From the NCBI RefSeq assembly GCF_964340395.1, contig NW_027554308.1:1-22968 (forward strand): a DNA stretch of 22,968 nucleotides, given 5' to 3'. Position numbers and translations under genes: made by a program. The notes beneath the pieces were generated by a model. It did no database searches and was not told the origin of the DNA. It saw only the letters and a list, made by a program, of their open reading frames with translations. How positions within the stretch are numbered: the first letter of the stretch is position 1; each line of letters begins with the position of its first letter. Source of the DNA: Glandiceps talaboti (Eukaryota > Hemichordata > Enteropneusta > Spengelidae). Positions 1-10,525 of this stretch are shown here, one piece after another.

Positions 1-203
1 AAGGTTGGGTAAATTGGACTTTTCATTTAAAGCAAGAGCTATGTTAACAGGCTTTATAGGATATGTATGCTTTGTTATGGTTGTTTTATGTGCTATTTCA
101 ATTATATTGAATTTCCATTGTACATTCTTAAGATATAGCTTAAATACTGATCATATTTAAACTTTAGATTGTTGTTCCTTCACGCCTTATCGAAAAGAAA
201 AAT

Positions 204-364
204 CTACGCCGTATATCCATTAGTTACCATTACCAAAATGCAGCTGTAGCCTGCAAGGGTCCCTTCAAGACGTTTCCATAGAACATTAGAAAGTGTGTGA
301 TTTGAGCCGGAAGTTGAAGCTGGCGAGGTTTGAACGATGACCTCTTCATGATCCTTCTCTTGCA
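204..364 (-). CDS. Candidate exon of an unidentified minus-strand gene
   Basis: A strong acceptor (TTTCTGTTTGCAG) is followed by an open frame encoding, in part, EEVIVQTSPASTSGSNHTLS and then NVLWKRLEGTLAGYSCIL. It can either end at a CATTTTG|gtaatg donor (exon end 234, phase 1 in, phase 0 out) or run on to a TAG stop at 206-204. Codon use and residue mix look protein-like and GC rises above the surroundings. I do not recognise the protein. It could also be chance in repeat-derived DNA. Confidence 0.35.
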
Positions 365-867
365 CTGCAAACAGAAATACAAGCGTGCAAACATGTTCCT
401 AATTATTGAATTATCTAGTAAAATTTCCGTCTAATTATGTGGTCTATTTACGGCCAACACAACATGCAATGTGAAACGTCCGTAGAATATTCGGCCAGTA
501 TTCAAATTAGCACATGTCAAACCGTAGCGAGAGTTTACACATATTAATTTACCAAAAATGTGCAAACAACCAATTGAAACTAATAACAACATCAAAAATA
601 TGTTCGGAACACATACGCTTTAGGTATCGCAAATGTATGTAGAAAATTAAGTCTAATTTCTAAAAATCGCTCATTAACTTAATTACTCATTACTAATAAT
701 CAGTTCCTGTTGCCATAAGAAAGATATGTACCAAGTTGCATTAGAATTAATGAAGTAGTTTTTGAGATATCATGTCCACAGAAAGAGAGACACAGACAAG
801 CATAACATTACACCCCCTACTAGAGGTAAACATGGCCAATTCGGTGGAATATCTTTCGTGAACATAT

Positions 868-1437
868 ACGAAGACCACCCCCCCCCCCAACAGCGGCTAT
901 AGGGTTCCAACGTGAAACCGAACTCTCCTGCTTTACTGAGTTCAGAATCGTGTAGATACATACAATTGTTTGGAAAACAACGGACAGTGCAATTATAGAG
1001 AGCCAAGTTAGGAAAACTGAAAACGTGGTAATATATAACATATCACATGTTCAAGTTTTACATGTTGTTGGTCGAACTGTAGTTGTTACCTTACAACACG
1101 TTACAACTTATATTAAAGCACAACAAACAATACTAAATTCCATACTTTAAGAGTGTAGATTAAAAACAATTAGACATGCAGGTCAAATATTTTAGGTAGG
1201 AAAGGGACGAACTGTTGGTGTTTTACCATATAACATTAGCGATTTTAATTTCTAGAATTTTAACTGGTACGTGTATGGGTAAGCAGTAATATGAATTTGA
1301 AATGAGTCCCCAAGTGGTATATGGAACTGAGACGCGTATCAGATGGACCCAAGTTGTACGAAAATTTCAATCCCAGTCTATGGATCTATAGCTAGTTTAA
1401 GATTTGATATAAATCAACATTGCGCCTAGAGATGCAT
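868..1437. repeat. Dispersed repeat R1, copy 1
   Basis: This stretch aligns by eye over about 550 bases with 6098-6712 (shared blocks: ACCGAACTCTCCTGCT, TTGGTCGAACTGTA, CAAGTTGTACGAAAATTTCA). Both begin close to a run of cytosines and end near GTTGCGCCTA. The open frames inside it differ between copies, so it looks non-coding. It may be a non-autonomous mobile element, but no terminal repeats or target duplication were found. Confidence 0.7.
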
Positions 1438-1683
1438 GTCTAATGTTTTTTATTCTACACACTTAAAGTATGGAAGTTAGTATTGTTTGTTTGTTGTGCT
1501 TGTTATATACAAACGAAATAACGTTCAATTCGGTCTAATGACACCGTGTCCCCTAATTGACTTATCCATATGAGATTTCTACTTTTTTGAAGCAAAATAT
1601 GTCAGACTTTCCAAAATTTACGAAATTCTAACAGAGCATCAATTAATAAAGTGTAACACTTCACGACAAAACACATTTTTCAT

Positions 1684-1916
1684 ATGTCTATAAATCATAG
1701 CTCTAGTTCACTCAAGGATCTCGCAACGAATTCGAACAATGTTCGGGACTCAACAGCATTTATCGCAAAAAAAAAACATCGTATCATAAACCAATCAATT
1801 ATGTTTCCTTCCTCTACTAGAAACATACTAATCTATATTACCCGAATAGGTGAATATACCTGCAATCACTTATCAATAAATACATGACTCGGTGAGTTTT
1901 TCTTCTAGAACGTCTG
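1684..1916. other. Unassigned stretch left of the LINE inverted copy
   Basis: A short open frame is present but shows no protein-like pattern, and no repeats could be matched. Together with 1438-1683 I see nothing assignable here. Confidence 0.3.
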
Positions 1917-2290
1917 GATTAGAAAGTTGGAAAATATGGCTGTAAGCCGACAATTAATCAGATGGGTCGCTGTCTTTCTGGTTAGTAGGCGGATACAACT
2001 CGTTTAAAAGTGAACTCGATGCGCTCGGAGTCGATTGATGAAACACCAGCTATAGTATAAGAAGGTCGTCTTCCAACACTGAATAACTTGCAATTATATG
2101 AAAATGATGGGAAATATAAAATAAAAGGATATATCATGTAGTCCAGGCTCTTTTTTGAGAGAGATCGACTATGTGCAACTTGACTAGCTAGATGCATCAA
2201 ACGTGTGAACATATGATGCATCTGCACATATGCAGGATGGGTAAGCTATTTATAGAACGCCGACATCATTCGTTTCCCAAAGTTGCACCC
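1917..2290 (+). pseudogene. LINE reverse-transcriptase fragment, inverted partial copy
   Basis: This segment is the reverse complement of 2958-3330 at roughly 90 percent identity by eye. Read on the plus strand it matches the same reverse-transcriptase remnant (LIRKLEKYG-like opening, then WVAVFLVSRRIQL), with several stops. It begins abruptly at 1917, where the other copy continues for a further 214 bases. It is non-functional. Confidence 0.65.
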
Positions 2291-3330
2291 GCTGATTTTT
2301 TTGTTCTTAATTGACTGACCAACCGACCCATAGTTACCAAAAAGTAATGAGAAACATAACAAAAACGGATCACTCTTATGGCTGAACATATAAACATAAA
2401 GCTGCAAATCAGCTAAATTGAATAATAGTGCAAAGGTGCTGCCTTGCTGATAACATAGAGATTTGATACAATATTCACCATGGTAACTGAGTAAACAGTA
2501 CAGGACAACTCGGTTTTTACACGGCTACACACATGAATAAAAGGAATTCCTACAACTTTATTTTCAGGTTTTCAGCCATAAACTTGGCTCTTGGCCATTG
2601 GGTATCTCAATTAAGTACACAAGTCCTGTAGTCATGCGCATATTTTAGGCACTGAACACTGTACAACACAAGGATGTTATCAAGAGCACGACATCTGCCT
2701 GTACGTTCAAGAAATCGGTACAAATTTGGTATACCTTTGAAGGTATTTTTTTAAGTTGCGTCTAGTCTTTGGTGTTATCTATTTTACTCATTAAGGAACT
2801 CAATTATATTGTCAATCGTTAAGGTGTTGTGTATTTGGGGTTTGATTTTGTGGTGTTTGTTTTATTGTTGTTTGAATAGAATTGCTCAGCGTGGGAAGCT
2901 TCAACCCTTTCCTATATCTATATATGTCGTGTGCATGTGACAGTGTTGAGGTACAAGTGTGTGCAACTTTTCGAAAAGAATAATGTCGACGTTCTATAAA
3001 TAGCTAACCCATCCTGCACATGTGCAGATGCATCATATGTTCACATGTATGATGCATCTAGCTAGTCAAGTTACACATAGTCGATCTCTCAAAAAAGAGC
3101 CTGGACTACATGATATATTCTTTTATTTTATATTCCCCATCATTTTCATATAATTGCAAGTTATTCAGTGTTGGAAGACGACCTTCTTATACTATAGCTG
3201 GTGTTTCATCAATCGACTCCGAGCGCATCGAGTTCACTTTTAAACGAGTTGTATCCGCCTACTAACCAGAAAGTCAGCGACCCATCTCATTCATTTCGGC
3301 ATACAGCCATATTTTTCTAACTTTCTAATC
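1917..3330. repeat. Large inverted repeat (arms about 370 bp, 667-bp spacer)
   Basis: Arms 1917-2290 and 2958-3330 are inverted copies, including long identical blocks such as AGTCCAGGCTCTTTTTTGAG and its complement. The spacer 2291-2957 has no recognisable gene. No target-site duplication is visible at the outer ends. The right arm's reading frame continues past the arm end, so this is better read as an inverted LINE duplication than as a classic foldback transposon. Confidence 0.85.
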
Positions 3331-3544
3331 AGCAAGTTATGACATATGGAGTTAAATGCACTAGAACAGTCCACAAATAATATTCGCGATCCATTAGTAA
3401 CATCAAAATGTTTGATGAATGCAGAAGGGAAAGAAATGTATCATCTGTTCTTCTGTGATGACGGTAGGCAAACTGTAGCCTGTCTCGATAAATCGATGTT
3501 TGAACAACAAGATAATTCAATATAATTCGTCCAAGACATATCAC
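2958..3544 (-). pseudogene. LINE reverse-transcriptase remnant
   Basis: The minus strand encodes YRDRLQFAYRHHRRTDD near 3490-3440. After a one-base frameshift it encodes RILFVDCSSAFNSICHNLL near 3395-3335, then KLEKYG and WVADFLVSRR. QFAYR, the F-V-D-x-SSAFN motif (catalytic Asp of RT motif A) and W-x-x-DFL are the standard order in CR1/Jockey-like LINE reverse transcriptases. Beyond this come stops and frameshifts, and the downstream F-x-DD motif was not found. It is a 5'- and 3'-truncated, decayed fragment. Confidence 0.8.
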
Positions 3545-4265
3545 AAGTTTGTCATTCAGTATTGAATTATGGAATATTTTCTTTTCTAATTTTCCAACAG
3601 AAGAAGGAAAAGCAGGGAAAAAAGCAGAAAAAGACGAATCTGACTAATTTGTTTTCATACCTGGCATAGGTCCAAGCACGTGTTTACATACAGGGGTGTA
3701 CTCGCGTTCAACACGTCAACAACTAGTGTTAAGGATAAGTTTGACCGAGTGTCCTGACAAGGCGTTTAAGGGTGGCACTTTTCCTATCTGCTGCCCCTGG
3801 CGTGCGATTTGTAAAGTTCCTGAGTTACTACTGGTAGCATGTGGTAAATAAAGTGGTCCATTTAAAGTGGTGTTCACATGCTTGGTAACTAGGTTTTAAC
3901 GCCAAATTGAAAATCATTCATAAAGACTTTTGAAGCTATTTAGTTAATTAAACCATAGGCAGTGGAGGGGAGAAAATATGTTTACTTTTAAGGACAGTTA
4001 CCGAAGAACTTATCATGTTTATGATACCCATATTGGTTGAAAGAGATTATTGATAAGCTTAGCACGGGCAATACCAAACTCTCCAGCCAGATCACTAGTA
4101 CTAACACCGATTGTGATGTATTACAATGCTTAAAATTTAATTTACAACTTTAACTGCAATAAAAGATCCACAATCGATACAGAAGCAAAGAAAAGTGGTG
4201 TAACCTTCCTTGAACATGTGTGACATATACATTTGTAAATCACATTTTTATAGTTCACACGTCTT
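3545..4265. repeat. Dispersed repeat R2, copy A
   Basis: It aligns with 7565-8050 in two blocks. The first (about 3550-3850) shares GTGTTTACATACAGG and GACCGAGTGT. The second (about 4128-4262) shares CAGAAGCAAAGAAAAGTGGT and GACATATACATTTGTAAATC. About 270 bases between the blocks (3850-4125) are absent from the other copy. It is probably the 3' part of a DNA transposon, given what adjoins copy B. Confidence 0.75.
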
Positions 4266-4350
4266 AATGGAAAAAACACATACAGCGCCGCAAACTACAA
4301 TACTGTTTGATTCTTAAAGTAGCTTCACCATGTCATTTTTCTTTACTAGG

Positions 4351-4592
4351 GAAATTGTAATCCAGACTGAGCCCGATCAGACGCAAAGAACTATGGGATT
4401 ATCTATGGTTATCCTATTAGCTAATCTGGAGCAATCAATGATGTAGAAATAAACCTATAATGGTCAGGCTAACCATCCTGGATTATTTGTGTTTACAAAT
4501 AATGTAATACTGATTGATTCTTTTTCATCATCCTATTTCCCATGATGCAACATTCAGTATATTCAAAATGGCGGGTTTGAACTTCCCAATTG
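4351..4592. mobile_element. MITE-like palindromic element, diverged copy
   Basis: It begins CTAGGGAAATTGTAATCCAG and ends with GGCGGGTTTGAACTTCCCAA, a degraded inverted terminal repeat. It shares its interior (GACGCAAAG, ACTATGGGATTAT, CCCATGATGCA) with 16246-16505. It has no coding capacity. Confidence 0.7.
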
Positions 4593-4674
4593 ACTGATGA
4601 GAGGTTTTCTTTTTCATAAACCAAAAAGTAATATACGATTGAATGTGGAAATATATCGAAATAGATTTTTTATA

Positions 4675-4706
4675 GTGGTGACGGATGATGGTGATGGTGG
4701 TGGTGG

Positions 4707-4753
<47 letters not shown>

Positions 4754-4812
4754 GCGATGGTGGTTGTGTGGTGGTGTTTATGGTGATAGTAATGGTGGTG
4801 GTGGTTGTGAGG
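4675..4812. repeat. GAT/GGT microsatellite
   Basis: A pure GAT run spans 4708-4753 within a broader G-R-T-rich stretch. The poly-Asp open frame across it (4597-4851, plus) is a product of the repeat. Confidence 0.95.
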
Positions 4813-5598
4813 ATGACGACGAATATGATGGTAAGGGAGATGAGGTCGTGATCGTTGAGTATATTTGTAGTGATGGTTGATGTGATGAGAGAAATGAGAA
4901 ATAAAGGAGGAGATAGACGAGGTGTAAAAGCAGAATTTGGAGTAGACTGGTGACATGAGTGGTTTTGTGTTCATGTTGCTTAAGATCAGAAGGAATAATT
5001 GCAATAGCCAATTTTGTGCTAACAACAATGATGGCGGTGATTTTGAGATTTGTAATGACGACGTTGGTTGTGATGGTAATAAGCAGAGTGATGGTATTGA
5101 TCAGGGTTGGGATGATAGAGAAGGAGAATGGCGGCTGAAAAAACAGGACAGGTCATCCCTCAACGACAAGCTGTTCATATCAGAGATTAAAGTATTGAAA
5201 TTCTAACCGATAACGCTCACGAAATGGGCCTGTTGCTCTTTCCACCGACGAGGTTTTCTACCCTTTCGACAGTGAATCATTCTGTACTAACTGGAAACAT
5301 GTCCAGGATTTGTCCTAAACAATTGACCTGGATATTCGAATATTGGTTACTTTAGAATGCATGCATCCGTACTCTACTTTAATCATTTGTAACCATGCAC
5401 ATTAATATACGCAGCTGTAGTTTCAAGCGTACATTCATAAAATCAGAGTAGGTGATGAAGAGTGTAGGCAGGGCTTATTCACATTGTATCGTTTTACATC
5501 GATGACGTCTAGTTCCCTTTGAAAGTAAAATATGCACGGGCATAGGAATCCAATGCAAAGTGTCGGCTTTTTATGGTCTAGACTTAATGAATGTAGGC

Positions 5599-5600
<2 letters not shown>

Positions 5601-5634
<34 letters not shown>

Positions 5635-5636
5635 TG

Positions 5637-5716
<80 letters not shown>
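5601..5716. repeat. Compound (CA)n(TA)n microsatellite
   Basis: CA repeats span 5601-5629 and TA repeats run from about 5637 to 5716. The long run of TA can extrude a cruciform. A second short AT palindrome lies at 5897-5922. Confidence 0.97.
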
Positions 5717-5717
<1 letters not shown>

Positions 5718-5742
5718 CTCGGTGAGTATCAAACTGCTAAGA

Positions 5743-5778
5743 CAGTGCTCTATACCGCAGTGGCGGTATAGAGCACTG
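5743..5778. repeat. Perfect 16-bp inverted repeat with 4-base loop
   Basis: CAGTGCTCTATACCGC is followed by AGTG and then its exact reverse complement. It overlaps the start of the R1 end fragment and follows the (TA)n run by 26 bases. Confidence 0.9.
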
Positions 5779-5893
5779 CGACGTGTTGCAGATGGGCCCA
5801 AGTTGTACGAAAATTTCAATCCGAGTATGTGGACCTGGTTTCAAATTTGATCTATCTCCACGTTGCGCCTACCATAGTGTGTTAAATAATATA
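5777..5893. repeat. R1 end fragment, near-identical direct repeat of 6595-6711
   Basis: The 117-base segment beginning ACTGCGACGTGTTGCAG recurs at 6595-6711 with two visible differences (GG/CG after GTGGACCT; TAGTGTG/CAGTGTG). A third, diverged version ends copy 1 near 1340-1435. A perfect hairpin and an AT microsatellite lie directly to its left. Confidence 0.85.
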
Positions 5894-6097
5894 AATATCA
5901 ATATATATATATATATATTGATGTTTATCGTCACAGCTGATTAAAGCATAGAACACGAACGTATGTATTCTTTTGTAGCGAATATTCACGATCACGTACT
6001 GAATAGACACAAAGACCACACACTGCTGGAAGCGATCGCTCCCTAGTATATTTGTTTCATTATATTTTCCTGTCTTTAGTAGGGTTTCACCAAAGCC

Positions 6098-6712
6098 CGT
6101 GTAAGAGTCCCCCCCCCCCCCATCATCATCAATGAACATTCGCATGGTTCAGTAGAGGAACCGAACTCTCCTGCTAATGAGTTCAGAGCCGTTTAAACAC
6201 TTATAAATGTTAGGAAAACAATGGACATTGCAATTATAGAGGGCCAAGTTGGGAAAACTGGATATATGGTATTATATTATGTTTATTACCATGAAGACAA
6301 TATCACAAGTTCCGGCCATACATGATGTTGGTCGAACTGTATTTAGTAGTCCATAACAGGACACCATTTTAAAACTTATATTAAAGCATAAGAAAAAGAA
6401 AAAAACTTCCACACTTTAAGGGTGTAGAATAAAAACATTTCAGAAATTCAGGTCAAATAAGCTGTAGACAGGAAAGGGGAACAGTTGGCTGTTCTATAAT
6501 ATAATATAACGTAAGCGGATTTAATTGCTAGAATTGCAACTCGTACGCATACGGGTAAGTCCAATATGAACTTGAAATGAATCCCAAAGTGGAACTGCGA
6601 CGTGTTGCAGATGGGCCCAAGTTGTACGAAAATTTCAATCCGAGTATGTGGACCTCGTTTCAAATTTGATCTATCTCCACGTTGCGCCTACCACAGTGTG
6701 TTAAATAATATA
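6098..6712. repeat. Dispersed repeat R1, copy 2
   Basis: This is the second copy of the family at 868-1437, in the same orientation and diverged by substitutions and small indels. Its last 118 bases are almost identical to 5777-5893, much closer than its similarity to copy 1. That suggests a recent local duplication or conversion. Confidence 0.7.
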
Positions 6713-6769
6713 GTTTTTGCATAGCTCTTGTTTGCCTCACAGAGACGCGCGCACGGACAATGATATGGT

Positions 6770-7141
6770 GTACATGTAAAGTGAAGTCCCATCCACAATA
6801 CCATGCAGCTTTTCTGTTTGATACAGCCACAAAGAAACCAGTGAGAAACTGCATATGCCACTCTTCAATAGCAAGATTACATTTTTTTGTTACATTTTAG
6901 TCTAAATGAATTTCGTAGTATCTCACACCCGATGAAGGGCGCGTAAAGTGTCACTTGCGGTGTTCATATTATGTCTGTATGGTGACATGTGTAGTTCATT
7001 TCACTTTAGACAAAATGTAGCAAGAAACTGTACTCATTCAATCTTGCTATCTTAAAGTGTAGCATGTCCAGTTTCGTGTTGGTTTCTGTGTGGCTGTATC
7101 AAACAGAAAAGCTGCACAGTATTGTGAAATTCACTGTACAA
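6770..7141. mobile_element. Foldback element (about 375 bp)
   Basis: The left arm contains GCAGCTTTTCTGTTTGATAC and the right arm its reverse complement. Matching continues outward to TGTACA-like ends and inward through ATAGCAAGATT and ACATTTTAGTCTAAA, with arms of about 160 bp and a short centre. It has no coding capacity. Confidence 0.75.
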
Positions 7142-7306
7142 CGTTATATATGCTGACAATAGTAAATACAGTTTGATGGTTGTTAACTTAAAGTTTTAAA
7201 TACAATTTGTCTTATATACCAGTGTTTAAATATCATATCGCTAAACTTACTGTCTATGTGTATGTCTCTCTCTTTTCAATGTTTGTATACCCTCTAATTG
7301 TACAGC

Positions 7307-7405
7307 CTGTCTGTCTGTCTGTCTGTCTGCCTGTCTCCCCTCTCGTTCGTCCATCCGTTCGCTCCTTCGTTCCTTCGTTCGTCCGTCCATCTGTCAGTCC
7401 ATCTG
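7307..7405. repeat. CTGT/CGTC tetranucleotide tract
   Basis: CTGT repeats grade into imperfect CGTC/CGTT units. The composition resembles, in reverse complement, the GGAC/CAGA tail of the element ending at 15226. Confidence 0.9.
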
Positions 7406-7564
7406 TAAATATACAATGTGCTGCTTGAAATAAAAGTCTGAACAAGCCCGGCTATTGATAGTCTATGTAGTATTAAAACTGTCTGAAATGTTTTCGCTTG
7501 AGAATAAAAACAATAGTTTTACCATGGATACTAATACATGTAGCAGATGTACTGTGATTTCACC

Positions 7565-8050
7565 AGTTTTGTCCTTTCAAAAAAGTATTTAATTATGGAA
7601 GATCTAATTAATGCAAAAATAAGAAGGAAAAGTTGGGAAAAAACAGAAAAACCGCATTTGACTATAAATTTAATTTGGTTTCCTACCTGGCATATCTTAC
7701 CTGGCGTTGATCAAAGCATGTGTTTACATACAGGTATGTATTTGCCTTCCACATGGTAACATCGAGCGCTTAATTAAGGATACGTGTGACCGAGTGTAGT
7801 GATAAGGCGTTTTATGGGTAGCATTTCCTTACTTCCTGCCCCTGACGAACGATTTGAATGTTTCTGAGTTACTATGGGTAGCATGTGGTGAAAAAGTTCA
7901 AAGCTTAAATACTACTAATTTACAGCTTTCACTGCAATAAAAATTCCACAATCAATACAGAAGCAAAGAAAAGTGGTGTAACCTTCCTTCACCCTGTGTG
8001 ACATATACATTTGTAAATCACATTTTTATGGATGACACGTTTTACAGGAA
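7565..8050. repeat. Dispersed repeat R2, copy B
   Basis: This is the shorter copy of the family at 3545-4265. Its right edge overlaps the stop end of the transposase-like frame at 8026-8238, consistent with R2 being the downstream region of that transposon. The short open frame at 7547-7759 is not conserved in copy A. Confidence 0.72.
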
Positions 8051-8238
8051 AAAAACAACTTTATTGCCATTATTGCACATTTAACCCACACATTTATTAT
8101 ATGATGATCGACAGTACAGTTTTTTAGTTGTCGAGAAATTATCTCTTCTACATGTACTTTCACCGTCATATCTCTTGATTTTTCTTTGACAACGTCTGCT
8201 TCGGATACCCTTGTTGTCCTAATGAACGGGCTTTTCAT
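8026..8238 (-). pseudogene. DDE transposase C-terminal remnant (ISL2EU/IS4EU-like)
   Basis: The frame encodes KSPFIRTTRVSEADVVKEK, then SRDMTVKVHVEEIISRQLKN. This fits the C-terminal pattern of DDE_Tnp_4 transposases: PPF....LS..EV, a basic stretch, then RIHVER.I.R.KN with the catalytic Glu in HVE, followed by a W..CA segment. Only the last 70 or so residues remain. I found no continuation above 8238, and the normal proline-rich ending is missing. The match is by remembered family pattern, not by alignment. Confidence 0.5.
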
Positions 8239-8410
8239 TTTCCTCTGTCAAATTTACGATTGGCATGAAATTACCCCAACTTTAAATTTGTACGTAATTG
8301 TATGCTCGACATTGCCTTACGAGACAACACGAATTGTGATCGTTAGAGCACCCAGACACGTACAAGAAGTGACGATTACTGATCACAACATTTTAATCGC
8401 AGCGAATTAG

Positions 8411-9280
8411 CCGTGAATTACCTTAATAAGGAAGTTTAGTAATTTGAGTTGCCATAGAAACAAAAGATCATAAGAATCTGTCACATGAATAACAGAAGGA
8501 TTTACATTTTAAACACAGTTTGCAAATAATGCCACGACGTTTAGCAATTATTTGCAATTATTGTAAGTATGAAGCTGTTCACGATTACAAGTTCCAATCA
8601 CAGTAAATTGCTGGTCTCGGGGTGTAAATGTACGTCAAGCAGATAACAGAGTTCTTAAAATTTAAAAAGTCATTTGAAACTGGAATAAATGATATTTGTT
8701 GAATAGCCACTGGTATAACAAAAGTGGTAGCAGGGTTAAACTCGTTCAACAAGACCAATAGTCTGAATGGTGTTAGTTTGTGTGCTCTTCTCGTAGAGGC
8801 AACACTATTGTCTTGGTATTTGTTGGGAATATTACTTAAGGTGTGTAGATGGAAAACAATTTCAAATACAAATGATAGAATGGGTAAAACGTCATGATCC
8901 ATTTAAAAGGTGTCAATAATAGCCCGCAAACGAACGGTGCGAATGTGTGGTGGCATGATCGTACAGTTACAATAGAATAAATCACATCCAGAATACAAAC
9001 TTCTTGATTCAGTTTTATACCTAAATAAATTGGTCCATTACTAATATAATCTTTGAAAATGTACTTATTTCCGCCTCACATATTGTTTTCGGTAGTGTTT
9101 CAGTCGCAATGTGTTTTGACATTTTTCTCTAATATTTACAAGTTTTCAACAAGAGAGCAAACATCTTGTGGTAAAGCATGATTCTTTTTCACGGAGTGAA
9201 TAATGTAAATAATGTTGGAAAACTAGTTCTGAATATATGCACATACTGTTTTACAATGCATTGTATGTACTGGGGCTACG
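8411..9280. other. Unassigned AT-rich stretch with one 105-codon open frame
   Basis: The minus strand has an open frame at 8902-8585 that starts with ATG and reads plausibly (for example AHKLTPFRLLVLLNEF), but I recognise no family and see no clear splice structure. It may be an old mobile-element fragment. Nothing else stands out. Confidence 0.25.
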
Positions 9281-9297
9281 ATATTTCACGAACTCAC

Positions 9298-9415
9298 TGA
9301 TTGAAGTCCGTTCCGATCTCCGGAGTCCGGTGGTTTCCCGAGAGTGGTTTCACGAGCGCCCAGAACAGACGCAGTCACTGCTGAAATTGGCGTATAATTA
9401 AGTTGATTACCATGG
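9298..9415 (-). CDS. Candidate exon, unidentified protein
   Basis: The frame lies between an acceptor ending TTTTTCCAG and a donor TCA|gtgagt (phase 2 in, phase 0 out). It encodes NQLNYTPISAVTASVLGA and then RETTLGKPPDSGDRNGLQS. GC content is clearly higher than the flanks. The phase does not fit as an alternative tail for the receptor's exon 8. If not spliced at 9298 the frame stops four codons later. No homology is recognised. Confidence 0.27.
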
Positions 9416-9798
9416 CTGGAAAAATACAGGATACAGTTTACTAACAAACAATTAAGCTTTACTTTATAATATTTGTTCACATGTGACCTGAAATAATACT
9501 TCAAAAGGGATGCTTTCTACAGCTGAGTATCTCCGGTGCAGTTCATGTACGAAGCCGTGGTCAGGACGATGCCACCACGTGTTTGTGTTTATAATTCGGA
9601 CATAGAGGCGGACGTCTTTCGTATGAAAAATTGCCTACATCTGACATTTCCACCTTCTGATCGTATGACAGACAAATGTCCTCATGACCTAGAGTAGGTT
9701 GACCTATACTTTCCCTAAAGTGACAGTGTAGTTGATCGAAGCCCGTTAAGCTGACCACTAACTGCACAATTTATACTCTACAATGTGTGTCGACTGCT

Positions 9799-9926
9799 GT
9801 TTGTTTGTTTGTTTGTTTGTTTGTTTGTTTGTTTGTTTGTTTGTTTGTTTGTGTGTGTGGGTTTGTTTGTTTGTTTGTTTGATGCATCTATCTATCTATC
9901 TATCTATCTATCTATGTACATCTATG

Positions 9927-9990
<64 letters not shown>
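9799..9990. repeat. Compound GTTT / CTAT / CAGA microsatellite
   Basis: Three tetranucleotide arrays lie in a row: GTTT (9799-9852 and 9861-9880), CTAT (about 9886-9914) and ACAG (about 9927-9990). The cysteine- and serine-patterned open frames here are artefacts. Confidence 0.95.
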
Positions 9991-9992
<2 letters not shown>

Positions 9993-10525
9993 CAGATATA
10001 TGAAACGTTTACTGGCGATGAATGCAGGGAAAAGTTGTTTCTGAAAGTCCCATACTTCATACTTTTTTCTGTCGCATTCGATACCTACTTCTTGGGTTAC
10101 TGTAACGCAAGCAGTCCCATTCAAATGTATCCAAACATGACTTTAATGCATCCACTCTCCCAGGTGTACAGCCATATGTTATCTCATGTGTTTAGAATGT
10201 GGATACTATTGTAATATTTAGTCATTCCAGGACGGGTCAAAATTTGCACCAATAATTTACCGTGTTAGACCTCTTAATGTCTATAAATAACCACAAAGTC
10301 TAACTTGAGGGAGTGCTTTTGTCCATATGTTTACTGGCTTATACACTTTAGCTGATTTATGTGATTTGATCTATCTCATCCATTCTTCCATGGTACATTG
10401 TACCTTTCTGTAATTTTCAATTAGTTGAGCGCCCCAGTGGCTTGTCCATTTAGCCCATTTAACGCAAATACAGAATGTCTGCTATGTACGTTAATGTCTC
10501 AACATATTTCCAACCACAAAGTATA

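Noticed and set aside
770-1041. Frames in R1 copy 1 as a small secreted protein
   Set aside because: The same frames are broken in copy 2 of the repeat, and a C-run lies inside them.
1982-2227. 81-codon minus-strand frame
   Set aside because: It is antisense to the inverted LINE fragment, whose RT-like reading is on the other strand.
4597-4851. Poly-aspartate open frame
   Set aside because: It is a direct translation of the GAT microsatellite, with no other coding signal.
5743-5800. tRNA or tRNA-derived SINE head
   Set aside because: The perfect hairpin and a weak A-box-like string are present, but no B-box or cloverleaf could be drawn.
5435-5850. Overlapping frames with Cys-Val, Thr-His or Tyr-Ile runs
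   Set aside because: They are products of the CA and TA repeats in several frames.
5777-6711. Direct repeats as LTRs of a retroelement
   Set aside because: They are only 117 bases, with no TG...CA ends, primer-binding site, polypurine tract or gag/pol between them.
9785-10124. Frames with LFVC or CLSV repeats
   Set aside because: They are translations of GTTT and CAGA tetranucleotide arrays.
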